Assembly: GCA_017311185.1 (NCBI GenBank)
Contig: JAESUZ010002613.1
Span: 62,001-126,000 of the forward strand
Length of the DNA: 64,000 bases
Direction: 5' to 3'
Source: Proteles cristata cristata
Taxonomy: Eukaryota; Chordata; Mammalia; Carnivora; Hyaenidae
The notes beneath the pieces were generated by a model. The model ran no database searches. It was not told where the DNA came from and saw only the letters and a list, made by a program, of their open reading frames with translations. A program made the translations under genes and the position numbers. Shown in pieces: positions 44,431 through 55,363 of this stretch (position 1 is the first letter of the stretch; every line of letters begins with the position of its first letter).

Positions 44431-46240
44431 GCCCAAGACAATGTGTGTAAATAGTTTAACAGTAGAGGCCCAGAGCTACAGAAATCAGGGAGGATTTCCA
44501 GTATGAATATACTGAAGATTGTAACCCAGTGACAGAAATCTATTACTGCAGAACCTGAATCTAAACATGTCTTTTTGGAGAAAGGCAAACCTTTGGTTTC
44601 CAATGGCCAGGGAACATCCACCTCCTCCCCATGCCCAAAGGTTTTCATAATGAGCTAGTTTAACTGAACAGAAGTGAGGGTTCCCCTGATAATAAGGGTG
44701 GCTTCACAAACTCCCTAGCTAAACTCAGGAAGCTCTTCAGGCTTACTCCCACTGTTACATGGAAAACTAAATGTCCCCCTCCCCCAGCCTCTCCTTCTCT
44801 AGAAATGTTTAAAGCAGTTAACAACATTTTTCTACCAGAGAGCTTTCCACAGCATTATCCAGGTCTGTAGGCCAAACACACCTCAATGCACAACTACGGA
44901 GATTCAGGGGATCCTATGTACTCTGCTACTCCTCCACTTGTAGATAATTCTCAGTAAGTCTTTTCATAATGAACACCACACATCATTAGTAGTGTGGGTT
45001 CCCATACAACACATACGTAAAGCGGCATCAAATGTGGTGAGTTCATTCATTCCAGTGTTATAGGATTTTGGAAGTGGGAAAATAATTTAACCAGACTACC
45101 ACATTTGGAAGACCTCACTGCTGGGGAACGGGGTAGGCAACCAGTCATCTGAGATGGTCACTGACTGGATAGCTGGGAAAGTTATACCATTAAAACATGG
45201 AAGCAATAGAGCACTAGGTCTGCAGTTAAAGGGCATCTAAAGAAGATAAGAATGCTCAAAACAAGAGCATTTTTACTACATTGGAAGTCTTTTTGAGTCA
45301 TAAGGAGAAGTAATAATAGATTACCTTAGAGATAGAGAGGTAGGGCATCCCACCCACTACAGGATATGATCCAGCAAACAGGGCAGTTGACTCCCTCAGA
45401 AACAGGGGAAGCATATCCAGAAGGGAAACAGGACAGTCTCCCTTTATGATGCTGTTAGAGCCACAGCAGTCAACCCCACTAGATATGAAATAGTTGATAT
45501 GAAATGTGGCAAATCTAGCAAGGACCCAAGGGAAACATCACCAGAAGCAAGTATGGTAGTGTGAAAAACTAGAATCAGACTATCTCTTATAATGAATAGC
45601 TATCGTAAGTCTCCAAGCCAGAGACATTCTTATAGGTTCTAATGGTTAACGTGCACAAAGAAATATGCCATCAGCCTTGTTGAATGAAGCTGACTGGCCT
45701 GTTACAGGGAGACTTTCATATGACTCTCACCATAGAACGAGTTCTCTGGGTTGACTAAGAATAATGGGAAAAGCATTACTGTCTTAAACTGGGTACTTTG
45801 TGGAACTGTGTATACACACGGGTTGAGATTTCCCAGAAGAAGTGGATATAAATGGAGAACACATGGTTGTTCTCTAGGAAATCACAGGATATCCTACTCC
45901 AGGATATCTTGCTCTGCTGGCATCGTTATATAAGATCTGAGGAGATCAGGGGCGAACTCCAAGCAATAAGGCTTTCACTTAGGGAATACTGAATAATTTG
46001 GTATGGGCAGCCCCCGCCAATTGGACAAACGGGTAATGGCCTTGAATTTGCTCCCACACTCTGGAGTAAAGGGTAAAGAGTCTGTTTCATCCTCAAAGAG
46101 GAATAATAAACATATCTCTAGAAGATCCAGATGGTAAATAACTTTTTGCATTCTGGTTATAGATATGGTCAAAGAGCTCCAAAGAGCTCTCCCTGAGAAT
46201 CCCAAACACTGGATTAAAATGTAAACTCATAACTATGATT
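44431..46240. other. Unassigned noncoding block
   Basis: About 1.8 kb without any repeat, exon or RNA gene I can recognise. Open frames are at most 76 codons after the MIR overlap. It could be old retroviral internal sequence too decayed to identify, or unique DNA. Confidence 0.45.
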
Positions 46241-46348
46241 TTATATTTATATATACACACACATACATACACACACATACATATGTATATATATATGTGT
46301 ACGTGTATGTATATACATATACATATACACATATATATATACACATAA
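46241..46348. repeat. Alternating purine-pyrimidine (CA/TA/TG)n tract
   Basis: A compound microsatellite of ACAC, ATAC, TATG and GTGT units over about 108 bases, almost strictly alternating purine and pyrimidine. Confidence 0.93.
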
Positions 46349-47960
46349 GTCAAACCCAGCTGCAGGAAACTTCATTGACTTCCCACTCCTCCAGTCTTCC
46401 AGTGACACAGAATCAGCTGGGGAAATAGAAAAAATTTCATAAACCGCAGGAGTAGGGAATAAGATAAGGAAAACAAATCCTGATGACTTGGAGGCTGACT
46501 TCCATCCCCCCTTTGGTAACTTAATAGAGCACTGGCTCAGTAGGCATGGATTAGCTCAACAAACATACTATGACCAATACCTGAACTTTTCTATGGCTTC
46601 TTTTTTCTAACAAGGCTACTTGTTCAAGCATTCCAATTTGCAAGAGACTGAGGAGTTTCACAGGATGCAAGACTTTGAGTTCTATAACCTAAACAGCAGT
46701 CCCAGGCAAAACAGGATGGTTGGTAACCCTATCAACCAGAAACCTTCCATTCTAACAGTAATATAGATGTCCTCCTGGCTCCATAGCCTTTACATATATG
46801 GAGAATTTGGGAAGTAGAAGTAGAATACCTCTCTCCTGAAACTCCAAGCATGGAACCTATCCTTGTGGGATAAAAAGACTACGAGGTCTTTGTCCTTCAA
46901 TGCTTCAGCTTCTAAATTTTTCCCTTAAAAAATGTATTTTAAATATGCCCAATATGGCATAAGTGTCAGAACATCCCTTTGCACATTGTGTTCTTGCCTA
47001 ATGAATGGGTTTCCAAAATCCTGCTCATTCTGCACAGGCGTGACACAAGACACTGAGTCAATATGCTAGAGCAGTCAAGAAAGATACAGAAAGTTGCAGG
47101 TCGATACCAATGCAGAGAAAAGCCATGTGCTATATGGGCATGGGTCAGAACCAGTGAACAAGAATAGACAGCCAGCTCACAGGCATCTATTGTTTGACCC
47201 ATTCATGGCTTTTCTCTCATTGACTCTGAACGTCTAAGTGGCCTAGCAAGAGCTCTGTAGGTCACTATGAATCCCAAACCCCTACCGCCTCACTCTTGGC
47301 CACTGTACTGTTCACTGCTCCTTGTAGATATAGAAGTGCACTGTTGGATCTCCTAACCTGTAGAGTCATAGGCACTTCCAAAAAAAACAAAAGAAATCTT
47401 TGGCATAGGGTAGAGGTATCAGCAGGAAGTTTAGCACAAAGTAAATGCAAAAGCCCAGAAGGTATGGAGGAAAGAGTTAAAATGCTGCTCTATAGTTACT
47501 GTTGCAGATCACCTCATGTCAGGATATCTGAAATCTGCTAACCTGTCTCCATGCTTGCAGAAATCCTTCCCTCCATCTGCCCTGAGCACTGCCATGGTTG
47601 CCGTCCGCACCACTACCTTTCTCATTGTACATCCCCCACTGCCCAGCATGGGGTAATGCAAGCACATATTAATGACTTATTAACTTAATTTGACAATCTG
47701 TCCATTGATTTAAAACTCTGGTGGCTCCCGCATCACTACCACCGTGCTTTTCAGTCTTTTTTTTTACCCATAGAAACCTTTTTAAAATGAGTTTATTTGG
47801 AAACCCAAAATGCAAAGGAAATAAAGTAGAGCTGCTCTGGTTGAACTGGCAGAGGAGGCCTGGAATCTTTCCCCACTGTCTGTCCTCCTCCAGCAATGAT
47901 GTCTGAAAAGGAGTAGGAAACATCATGAAAAATGCTTTCAAAACCACGTAGTTACAATGT
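46349..47960. other. Unassigned noncoding block
   Basis: About 1.6 kb with no recognised repeat or gene. Frames on either strand are at most 92 codons with no recognised product. Confidence 0.45.
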
Positions 47961-47964
47961 TAAA

Positions 47965-48300
47965 GCTGAATTTGAAGGCTCTCCATAACCATATCCACGT
48001 GCCTCTTAATTCCCTCATCCTCTCCAATGTGAACCTTCTCCTTCAGATTGTTCAGCAATCTCTGAGCTTGCCCTACTCATCCTCACCTCTTTCTGGAGTG
48101 ACCTTTCAACTGGAATCTTTCTGTCCCCCTCTCTCCCTATCTAAATCCTGCCTTATCCATTGAAGTCTAACTCAAGCCCATCTCCTTCCCTGATCCCCAA
48201 CAGTTAGGCCCACATCGAATCATCCTTTTAGGAAAATCAGTGTTTGAATCTGTGTCGCCAGCTTGGAGTATTCAATACTTAGCCTGGCACGATTAACTAT
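47965..48300 (+). mobile_element. L2-like remnant
   Basis: Pyrimidine-rich L2 3' pattern: 'gtgcctcttaattccctcat', 'tccattgaagtctaactcaa' and 'gcccatctccttccctgatc'. Confidence 0.5.
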
Positions 48301-48710
48301 CTCTTATGTATATCTCAGTAATTTCTAAACGAATCTATTTGCCTAGTTTGTTAGGTCTGTTGGAGTTACAGATCACCTTAGATCAAGAGAGAGGAGTCTC
48401 ATGATCCACTCTCTTCCTGTTACTGAAGTCAGGCCTCTAGATGGGACCAGGTGTTGTACTGTGGTGTGTCAGCTCAAACATTACAAAAGGAAAGGGGCAG
48501 ATGAATTTCTGTGGAGTTTGGAATAAACCAGGAACCTTCCAGATTAGTCACTAAAACCATGTTCTCTGTACTGAATTTATTTATCTATCTTTTTTCCCAT
48601 CTAAAGGGCTACGGCTGGAACTAGAAGAAACTAGACAATTGAAAAGCTTTGATGACATCTGATAGAATCATCACCAACATGATAATATAATGTGTAACAA
48701 TGCAATGCTA
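48301..48710. other. Unassigned noncoding sequence
   Basis: No recognised repeat or gene. Confidence 0.45.
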
Positions 48711-48986
48711 GGGGCACCTGGGTGGCTTAGTCGGTTAAGCGTCCGACTTTCGCTTAGGTCATGATCTCGCGGTTCATGGGTTCGAGCCCCGCGTCGGGCT
48801 CTGTGCTGACTGCCAGCTCAGAGCCTGGAGCCTGTTTCAGCCTGTGACTACCTCTCTCTCTGACCCTCCCCTGCTCACGCTGTTTCTCTCTCTCTCCTAG
48901 AAATAAATAAAACATTAAAAAAAAAATTTAAAATAAATAAATAAATAAATAAATATAAAAATACATATCCTTTATAAAAAAAAAAA
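48711..48986 (+). mobile_element. CAN-SINE, young subgroup, compound tail
   Basis: The only plus-strand member of the young subgroup, so its markers read directly: GGTGGCTTAGTCGG, GACTTTCGCTTAGGTC, CTGACTGCCAGC, CTCCTAGAAATAAAT. CpGs are intact throughout the head. Duplication aatgcaatgc at 48699-48708 and 48987-48996. About 10-15 bases are missing after CCTGTTTCAG. The tail holds (AAAT)n at 48931-48953, then 'acatatccttta', then a second A run. Confidence 0.95.
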
Positions 48987-49240
48987 AATGCAATGCAAAG
49001 GCTCCAAGTGTAGGAGACACTAACCCCCTCAGATCCCTCACTATATACATTCATGTCAGCACCTGTGTCTTCTCAGAGAGCTACCTCAGAAGCTAGCAGA
49101 ACCCGCTGCATGTGCTGGAAATGCCTGGCATTTAACACACACACACATCAGGGAAGGGATGGGTAGGCAACCTTTAACCAATAACTACTAATACCTCACC
49201 TTTTTCTTTGATTGGCTGGGAGAATTCTGAAACGTGCTTT

Positions 49241-49462
49241 TTTTTTTTTAATGTTTTTTATTTATTTCTAGGAGAGAGAGAGAGAGAGAGAGATAGCATG
49301 AGCTGGGGAGGGTCAGAGAGAGGGAGCCACAGACTGACACAGGCTCCAGGCTCCGAGCTGGCAGTCAGCACAGAGCCCGACACAGGGCCCAAACCCACAA
49401 ACCGCGAGATCATGACCTAAGCGAAAGTCGGACGCTTAACCGACTAAGCCACCCAGGTGCCC
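49241..49462 (-). mobile_element. CAN-SINE, young subgroup
   Basis: Duplication ctgaaac(at)gtgcttt at 49227-49240 and 49463-49478, differing by a 2-base indel. It has the young markers and a (GA)n run at 49273-49292. Confidence 0.93.
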
Positions 49463-49478
49463 CTGAAACATGTGCTTT

Positions 49479-49889
49479 GCAGTGTTTTCTAGAGTTTCTC
49501 CATGGAAAAAAGCAACCATGTCCAACCCTGACAACTAACTTAAAGCTCCCCCTTAAGTGGCTGACTTCTCTCTCCCCAGCACTTCCTCCTCACCTTCTAT
49601 GCTCCTTCCACCTTCTAATAAACTGAATTCATTCAAATCCTTGTCTCAAGGTCTGAATCTGGGGAGCCCAAACAAAATTACCAAAGCCATCCACCTAGAA
49701 ATAGGGGTTATCAGAATAGGCCTGCATCAACATGAATGTTCTGAGATAAAGTGGCTAGGTAAGCATGTGCTGATCTCCTTCCCTACACAAGGAAAGGCAT
49801 GCTTCCAGACTTCACCTCAGAGACTGCATTTCCCTCGCCCTCTTTCCAGGTGAGAAGGGCATTGACAGAGGACACAAACTGACAGCTGC
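49479..49889. other. Unassigned noncoding sequence
   Basis: No recognised repeat or gene. Confidence 0.45.
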
Positions 49890-50202
49890 ACCCCACAGTT
49901 ACAGAGACTCTTCTTTCTGAGTCTTCTCCTTGCTGGCTTCTACTTCTATTTAAGTTCTCAGCCTACCACATGACACGCCTTCTCTGATCTTTCATTTCTC
50001 TCCCTCTTGCTCCTAGCACCCACAGCCTGTTCGTGATTGCTGCTTTCTGTACTTTCCAGCAGACTAAATTCAGTGGAAGCCGGGACTGTATTTCATCTTA
50101 GTGTTTACCTTCAAAATATAACACAGAGTCTGGCACAGAGTAAGTACTTGAAGAATAATTGTTGCATGAGTAAATGAATGAATGAATGAATGAATGAATG
50201 CA
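49890..50202 (+). mobile_element. L2 3' end with (GAAT)n tail
   Basis: 'ggaagccgggactgtatttc', 'cagagtctggcacagagtaa' and 'gtacttgaagaataattgtt', then a (TGAA)n tail at 50168-50200. L2 elements typically end in such short direct repeats. Confidence 0.75.
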
Positions 50203-50379
50203 ACTTTCTAGATGCCTATACTAATTCTGGTCACTGTTTATGGTCTTGGATCATATTCTCTTCCACTTACAAGAGTGACTGACCTAAACTCATAGGATAC
50301 TTGGTTACAAAGTACCACAGAGATCCCTTAGGAGGTCATTTTCACAGGAAAACTCAGATCAGTACATTACAAAGCCAAG

Positions 50380-50530
50380 ATTTGCAAAACCTGGCTTCTA
50401 TCACTTTTAGATGCATAACCTTGAACAAATCTCAAATTAAGTCTCTCATTCAACAAACCCCCTGGATCTGTCTCCTCATCTATAAAACTGGGAATTTACC
50501 TTTCCTACTTCAAAGAACAGTGTCCTTCTC
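50380..50530 (+). mobile_element. MIR remnant
   Basis: 'gcataaccttgaacaaatct' and 'gtctcctcatctataaaact' are the MIR core and 3' half. Confidence 0.7.
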
Positions 50531-50779
50531 TCAATATTTATTGAGCACTAATAGTTGCCAGATCCTCTGCCTGAAACTGAAAATATAATACTCAGCACTC
50601 AGACTGTCTGCAAGGAATTGATACTGGTGATGATCCAAGGACACGAAGAAATGCATCCTACAAAGGGGAAAGTGATATTCAGAAAGGTATGTTATCTGTG
50701 CAAGTTCACACAGCTAGTTAAAAGACTAACCAAACTTCAAATACAGCTTTATTGTAAACAAAATACTACATTTCCATAG

Positions 50780-51269
50780 CCTAGAGTTTCAGGTTCTCCT
50801 CTTCTGCCTACCTCTAGTACTAGACCTATATGTTCCTACCCTTGCTTTAGATTTTTAGTGTCGCTTTATATTTCAGTGTACAATCTAATTTTCGCAGCAG
50901 GCTGGCGATATGGCCAAAATTAGCTAAATACTAAAGGAATAAAATGGCAGGCACTCAAAAAGTGCTAGCCACATTGAATCAAATCGGATAGTTTCAGTAA
51001 TTTGGTTTCATAAGACTTGGAAAGTCCAAGGACCTGGATGACTTCAAGCACTCCAGCTGTATCTAATCAGTTCAATTCAACTGCATTCCATTCCACTGGC
51101 CTTTACTGACTGCCTACGATGCAGGACATTGCACTAGGATGGATGACACAAAGATGAACCTGGGACTAAAGAATATTTACAAAGAACTAATCTTAAGTAA
51201 AAGCAGCTGCTACCATGCTTGGTGCTTAGATGCTGCCTGGTCAGTGTTTCAGCGAATGAATGAACAGAT
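50780..51269. other. Unassigned noncoding sequence
   Basis: No recognised repeat except a possible 'cctttactgactgcctacga' L2/MIR-type piece near 51100. Confidence 0.4.
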
Positions 51270-51415
51270 AGATAAGTTTGCACATTCCTATGATATTTGC
51301 CTTTGTAAAATGGCAAATGCTCTGAGTCACATAAACCTTTATTTGAATCCTAGTGTGCTACTTACTGAGTCTGTTTTCTCATCTCTAACATGGTGATAAT
51401 ACTGCATCCCTCACC
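51270..51415 (+). mobile_element. MIR remnant
   Basis: 'cctagtgtgctacttactga' and 'tgttttctcatctctaacat'. Confidence 0.6.
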
Positions 51416-51554
51416 CCCTTTTTTAGCAATAATTTCTTGAACATTTATAGGAACCAAAGTTTTAAGAAAGTAAGAGTATTAGTGCACTGCACTACTAAAT
51501 GATGGACTTAAAGCTCCTCCTTTGTACCCCTTTTTCCAACATCTTTGGGATCTG

Positions 51555-51815
51555 GTCCTTGGCGCATGGACTGGAATCCTAACTGCAAACCTGTCCTGCT
51601 TAGAGACTTTGGGGAAGTCCATTCACCTCTCCAAGACTTAGTTTCTTCATCTATAAAATGTGGACAACAATAGCAGCTCACTCACAGGATTATTTTGAGG
51701 ACTAAAGTAAAATAACCTGGGGAATAAATAAATATTTAAAAATATATAACATGCGGAAAGCTCCCTTCTTAGTGCCTGGCACAGAGGAAGCATTCAGTAA
51801 ATAATAGTCCCCTTC
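51555..51815 (+). mobile_element. MIR remnant, nearly full length
   Basis: 'ggactggaatcctaactgca', 'tggggaagtccattcacctc', 'tttcttcatctataaaatgt', 'caggattattttgaggacta' and 'cctggcacagaggaagcatt' occur in the correct order. Confidence 0.85.
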
Positions 51816-52133
51816 CCTTACACTGCTTCATTCTTGCTGCCATAACCCTAGCACACCGGGGTCTCATAACTCACTTCTGGACTTTCCACTGGGACCTTCC
51901 AGTCAACATTGATTAATGCTTCTGCCTGTACCACATCAAAAGCAGAAGCAGAAAGACCTCTCCCAACCTGAAATCTACCATCTGTGATAACTGGGGGTGC
52001 AGCCACCCCATAGCATAGGAGCCTCATCATGGGCCACTAATTGTGAAGAAGACGGATCCTGTACCAGTTTCAGGTCATGAAAAGGAGAAGAATCACCCCA
52101 GGTCCTCTGTAACTCAAAAGACAACCAACTCAG
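51816..52133. other. Unassigned noncoding sequence
   Basis: No recognised repeat or gene. Confidence 0.45.
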
Positions 52134-52767
52134 TATTACTTGACAATCAAAAAGAATGAAATCAGGGCACCTGGGTGGCTCAATCGGTTAAGCGTCCAGC
52201 TTCGGCTCAGGTCATGATCTCACAGTTTGTGGGTTTGAGCCTTGCATCAGGCTTTGTGCTGACAGGTAGCTCAGAGCCTGGAGCCTGCTTCAGTTCTGTA
52301 TCTCCCCCTCTTTCTGACCCTCCCCTGCTCATGCTGTCTCTCTCTCTGTCTCTCTCTCTGTCTCTTAGAAGTAAATAAAACATTAAAAAAAAAAGAATGA
52401 AATCTTGCCATTTGCACCTACATGGATGGAACTAGAGGGTATTATGCTAAGCAAAACTAGCCAGTCAGAGAAAGATAAATATCATATGACTTCATTCATA
52501 TGAGGACTTTAACATACAAAACAGATGAACATAAGGGAAGGGAAGCAAAAACAAAATAAAAACGGGGAGGGGGACAAAACATAAGAGACTCTTAAATATG
52601 GAGCACAAACAGAAGGTTACTGGAGGGGTTGTGGGAGGGGGGATGGGCTAAATGGGTAAGGGGCATTAAGGAATCTACTCCTGAAATCATCTTTCCACTA
52701 TATGCTAAATAAGTTGGATGTAAATTTTAAAAATAATTTTTTTTAAAAGTCAAAAAGAGAGAGAGAG
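52134..52767 (+). mobile_element. 5'-truncated L1 end carrying a SINE
   Basis: L1 3' end ('acatggatggaactagaggg', 'gggaagcaaaaacaaaataa', 'gcattaaggaatctactcc') flanked by duplication aaccaactcag at 52123-52133 and 52768-52778. A CAN-SINE split it near its 5' end. The tail carries a (GA)n run. Confidence 0.88.
52164..52389 (+). mobile_element. CAN-SINE nested in a truncated L1
   Basis: Perfect duplication aaaaagaatgaaatc (at least 13 bp) at 52149-52163 and 52390-52404. Standard general-type copy with a long (CT)n/GT body. Confidence 0.95.
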
Positions 52768-52778
52768 AACCAACTCAG

Positions 52779-53149
52779 CTGTGCAGGGCCTTACCCACCC
52801 AGAGTTCAGAGTAAGCTTAAAGAGAAATCCCAGCTGCTGAATCTGTGTGGAGGTCACCAAAAGCACCAAAGGACTCACGGTGACTGCTGCAGGAAGGAGG
52901 AGCCTATTGCTGAGCTTGCAGCGCCATCTGGTGGGAATTCTGGCCAACACAGCTACTTTAATCCTGAGTCAAAAGCATTAATTTGTGGAGCCCTGGGATT
53001 CCATCAGCGCCAACCGTTAGAAGTGTGTACCATGACTCTCTACCAAGGGAAGTAGATCCACTACCCCTTGTCCTCAGCAATCAACACATTTCACTATTAA
53101 CCATACCTTCCCCTGGGGAACTCTAGTGTGGAAAATATGAGGGGAAAGG
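52779..53149. other. Unassigned sequence with a CTCF-like motif
   Basis: No recognised repeat or gene; holds the CTCF-like site at 52919-52934. Confidence 0.45.
52919..52934 (-). promoter_or_regulatory. Candidate CTCF binding site
   Basis: The minus strand reads CCACCAGATGGCGCTG, a near-perfect match to the CTCF core as I recall it (CCANNAGRNGGCGCT). It lies outside the SINEs. Occupancy cannot be judged from sequence. Confidence 0.6.
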
Positions 53150-53335
53150 CATTGTATGGACCTGGGTTCAAATCCTCCAGTTCCAAACCTACTGAGCTGT
53201 GGGTGGCCTAGGGCAAGTTACTGCTTAGCTTCTGCATTTTCAGAATGGAGTTAGTTGTACTGACCTGGCGAGGTTTGTAAAGAATTAAATCAATTCTATT
53301 CTGTATGTAAAACACCTGGAACTCAGTAAATATGT
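53150..53335 (+). mobile_element. MIR remnant
   Basis: 'acctgggttcaaatcctcca', 'gggcaagttactgcttagct', 'tggcgaggtttgtaaagaat' and 'cctggaactcagtaaatat'. Confidence 0.75.
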
Positions 53336-53799
53336 CACCTCCCACCTCACTCCCCACCACTGGCATAAATAGTAAGCTCACTATATATATAGACATCTTA
53401 CTCAAAGCAAGGAAGGTTAATGCTGAAATTAGTCCTTGGGTCCCATTTTCATAAAGTGTTTAAATGAAAACTTCCTGTTACTTTCTTCATAACCCTCTTC
53501 CCCAGAGACCCCAGTTAAGAACCTCTTATTAAATAAAGCCCTTTTCTTTCCTTCTGTGTCACAACGAGGAGCCACACAATAATTTATGTAAAAGAGGGAT
53601 TAAGTTCAAAGATTCAAACCTAATGATTTCATGAAGGAAAAGGAAACAATAAAAATGATGTAGAAAGAGCCTTGGCAACAAACCCTGAGCACAGGCTAAG
53701 TGAGCCTGTCTCCATAATGGGTTGAGATAATGAAAGAGGATCAGATATCATGATGGAATTGTGACATCAAGCTACAGTGTTCAGGCTAGAAAGGAATTT
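53336..53799. other. Unassigned noncoding sequence
   Basis: No recognised repeat or gene. Confidence 0.45.
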
Positions 53800-53930
53800 A
53801 AACATTATCTCTCCCAGCCCTTCATTTTATACAGAGGTAAACTAAGGCTCATGAGAATGGAGCTTTGCAAAAATAACATGAAATTAGTGACAGATACAGG
53901 GCCAAAACCCAGATCTCTTAAGTAGAGAGA
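53800..53930 (-). mobile_element. MIR remnant
   Basis: 'ttcattttatacagaggtaa', 'ctaaggctcatgagaatgg' and 'agggccaaaacccagatct'. Confidence 0.65.
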
Positions 53931-53984
53931 GCAAAACTTTTTGACATATGAAAAAAGAGGCATTTCAAATCACCAAGGAAATGA

Positions 53985-54640
53985 AAGATTAACCAATAAA
54001 TAGCACTGAGACAACTAGCTGGCCATTTTAAAAAAGGAAATAAAGCTAGATTCTCACTTCATTTCCTATACCAAAATAAATTCCAGAGAGATTTAAAAAA
54101 CATTTACATAAAAACAAAGAAATATAATTAGAGAAGTAACAGGAAAAAATAGGTTAATAATTTTACAAACACTTTCTAAGTATGACATAAGTCCCAGAAG
54201 CCCTAAAGGAAAAGACTGCTAAATCTGACTATATAAAATGTTAATATTTCTGCACAAGAAAATAAAATTTAAAGAACACAAAAACTCAGGAGAATGTTGG
54301 CCACTCATGTGCTAGACAAAGGGCCAATTACGTTACTATAAAATGAGTTTTTAGAAATCAATGAGGAAAAGCCACACAGCCTAACAGAAATGCTAACATC
54401 CATAAGCAAATACGAATATGCTCAATTACACTCATAATCAAGAAAATACAAATTAAATCAACGTGGGGATACTATTTTACATCCCTATCAGTTTGGCAAA
54501 ATAGAATTTAAATACTACTGTTGTCAAAGATGAGAGAAAACAGGCACTTTCATACACTACCGAAGTATAAACTGATCCAAGTTTTTAGAAGAGCAGTTAG
54601 GGAAGATCTATTTCCCCAATTCAAGGTGCAAATACCAGCA
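53985..54640 (+). mobile_element. Old L1M ORF2 C-terminal / 3' region
   Basis: Ordered pieces: 'aaataaattccagagagatt', 'agtcccagaagccctaaagg', 'gacaaagggccaattacgtt', 'gcaaatacgaatatgctcaa', 'aatcaagaaaatacaaatta', 'actattttacatccctatca' and 'cactttcatacactaccgaa'. This is the standard end of L1 ORF2, strongly diverged. Confidence 0.85.
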
Positions 54641-54644
54641 TCTT

Positions 54645-54704
<60 letters not shown>
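54645..54704. repeat. (TAGA)15 microsatellite
   Basis: 60 bases of perfect TAGA units followed by an imperfect AGACAGACACACACA end. It sits at the 3' edge of the L1M fragment. Confidence 0.97.
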
Positions 54705-55097
54705 AAGACAGACACACACATGTGCTTTCATGTGCAGGTCCAGAATCTCCTTCCTGAGGGTCAACCCCAGGAAGTCCAAAAGCTTCTCAGAAGGAAAAGG
54801 TGGCTGTCAGCCCTGCTCATAACTCCAGCAAAAAGAGATCTGGAAAATTAAATGTGTCTGCTCCTGCAGCTGCTTCTCATTCACCACAGCTGTGAACCAC
54901 TGCGGACGCGAGCTCTGGAGTGCTCCTCCGCTGATTCTCGCACACTGCATCTGTTGTCCTTACGGTCCCTGCCCCAGTCACTGGGATCTTTTGAGACTCG
55001 GAGATGCTCACCTCCACGGGTCAACTCAGAGAAGTGGACTCCTCATCACACTGGGGCCCTCAAGGTCAAAGATCTTCAGTTTTCTTCACACAACTAC
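54705..55097. other. Unassigned, moderately GC-rich sequence
   Basis: Contains an open frame starting at 54852 that runs on into the neighbouring repeat. The translation has no recognisable domain and three overlapping frames are open, which is typical of chance. Confidence 0.45.
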
Positions 55098-55215
55098 ATA
55101 AGACCCCCTTTATCAGGGAGAGGAGGAGGGAGGAGACCCAAGACTCCCAGTGGAAGCCTGAAACAGCAAGTAGTACCAAACCCTATATAGACTGACTTTT
55201 CCTATATATAAATAC
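55098..55215 (+). mobile_element. Tigger-type MITE, left part
   Basis: 'ccccctttatcagggagagg', 'cagtggaagcctgaaacagc', 'agtaccaaaccctatatag' and 'ttttcctatatataaatacc' match the left part of a pogo/Tigger-like non-autonomous element. It continues at 56050. Confidence 0.65.
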
Positions 55216-55224
55216 CATGAAAAT

Positions 55225-55294
55225 AAAGAAAGAAAAAGGGAAAGGGGAGAGGGAGGGAGAGAGGGAGGAAGGGGGAGGAGGGAGGGAAGGAGGG

Positions 55295-55328
<34 letters not shown>
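55225..55328 (+). repeat. 104-nt pure polypurine tract
   Basis: Every base from 55225 to 55328 is A or G, moving from GAAA-type to GGGA-type to (GA)n. It continues imperfectly as GAGACA repeats to about 55363. Confidence 0.97.
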
Positions 55329-55336
<8 letters not shown>

Positions 55337-55363
55337 CAGAGAGACAGAGAGACAGAGAGAGAG

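Noticed and set aside
54852..55195. 112-codon frame and two overlapping frames as a possible exon
   Set aside because: Three frames are open at once, the right end runs into a Tigger-type MITE, and no domain or splice context is visible.
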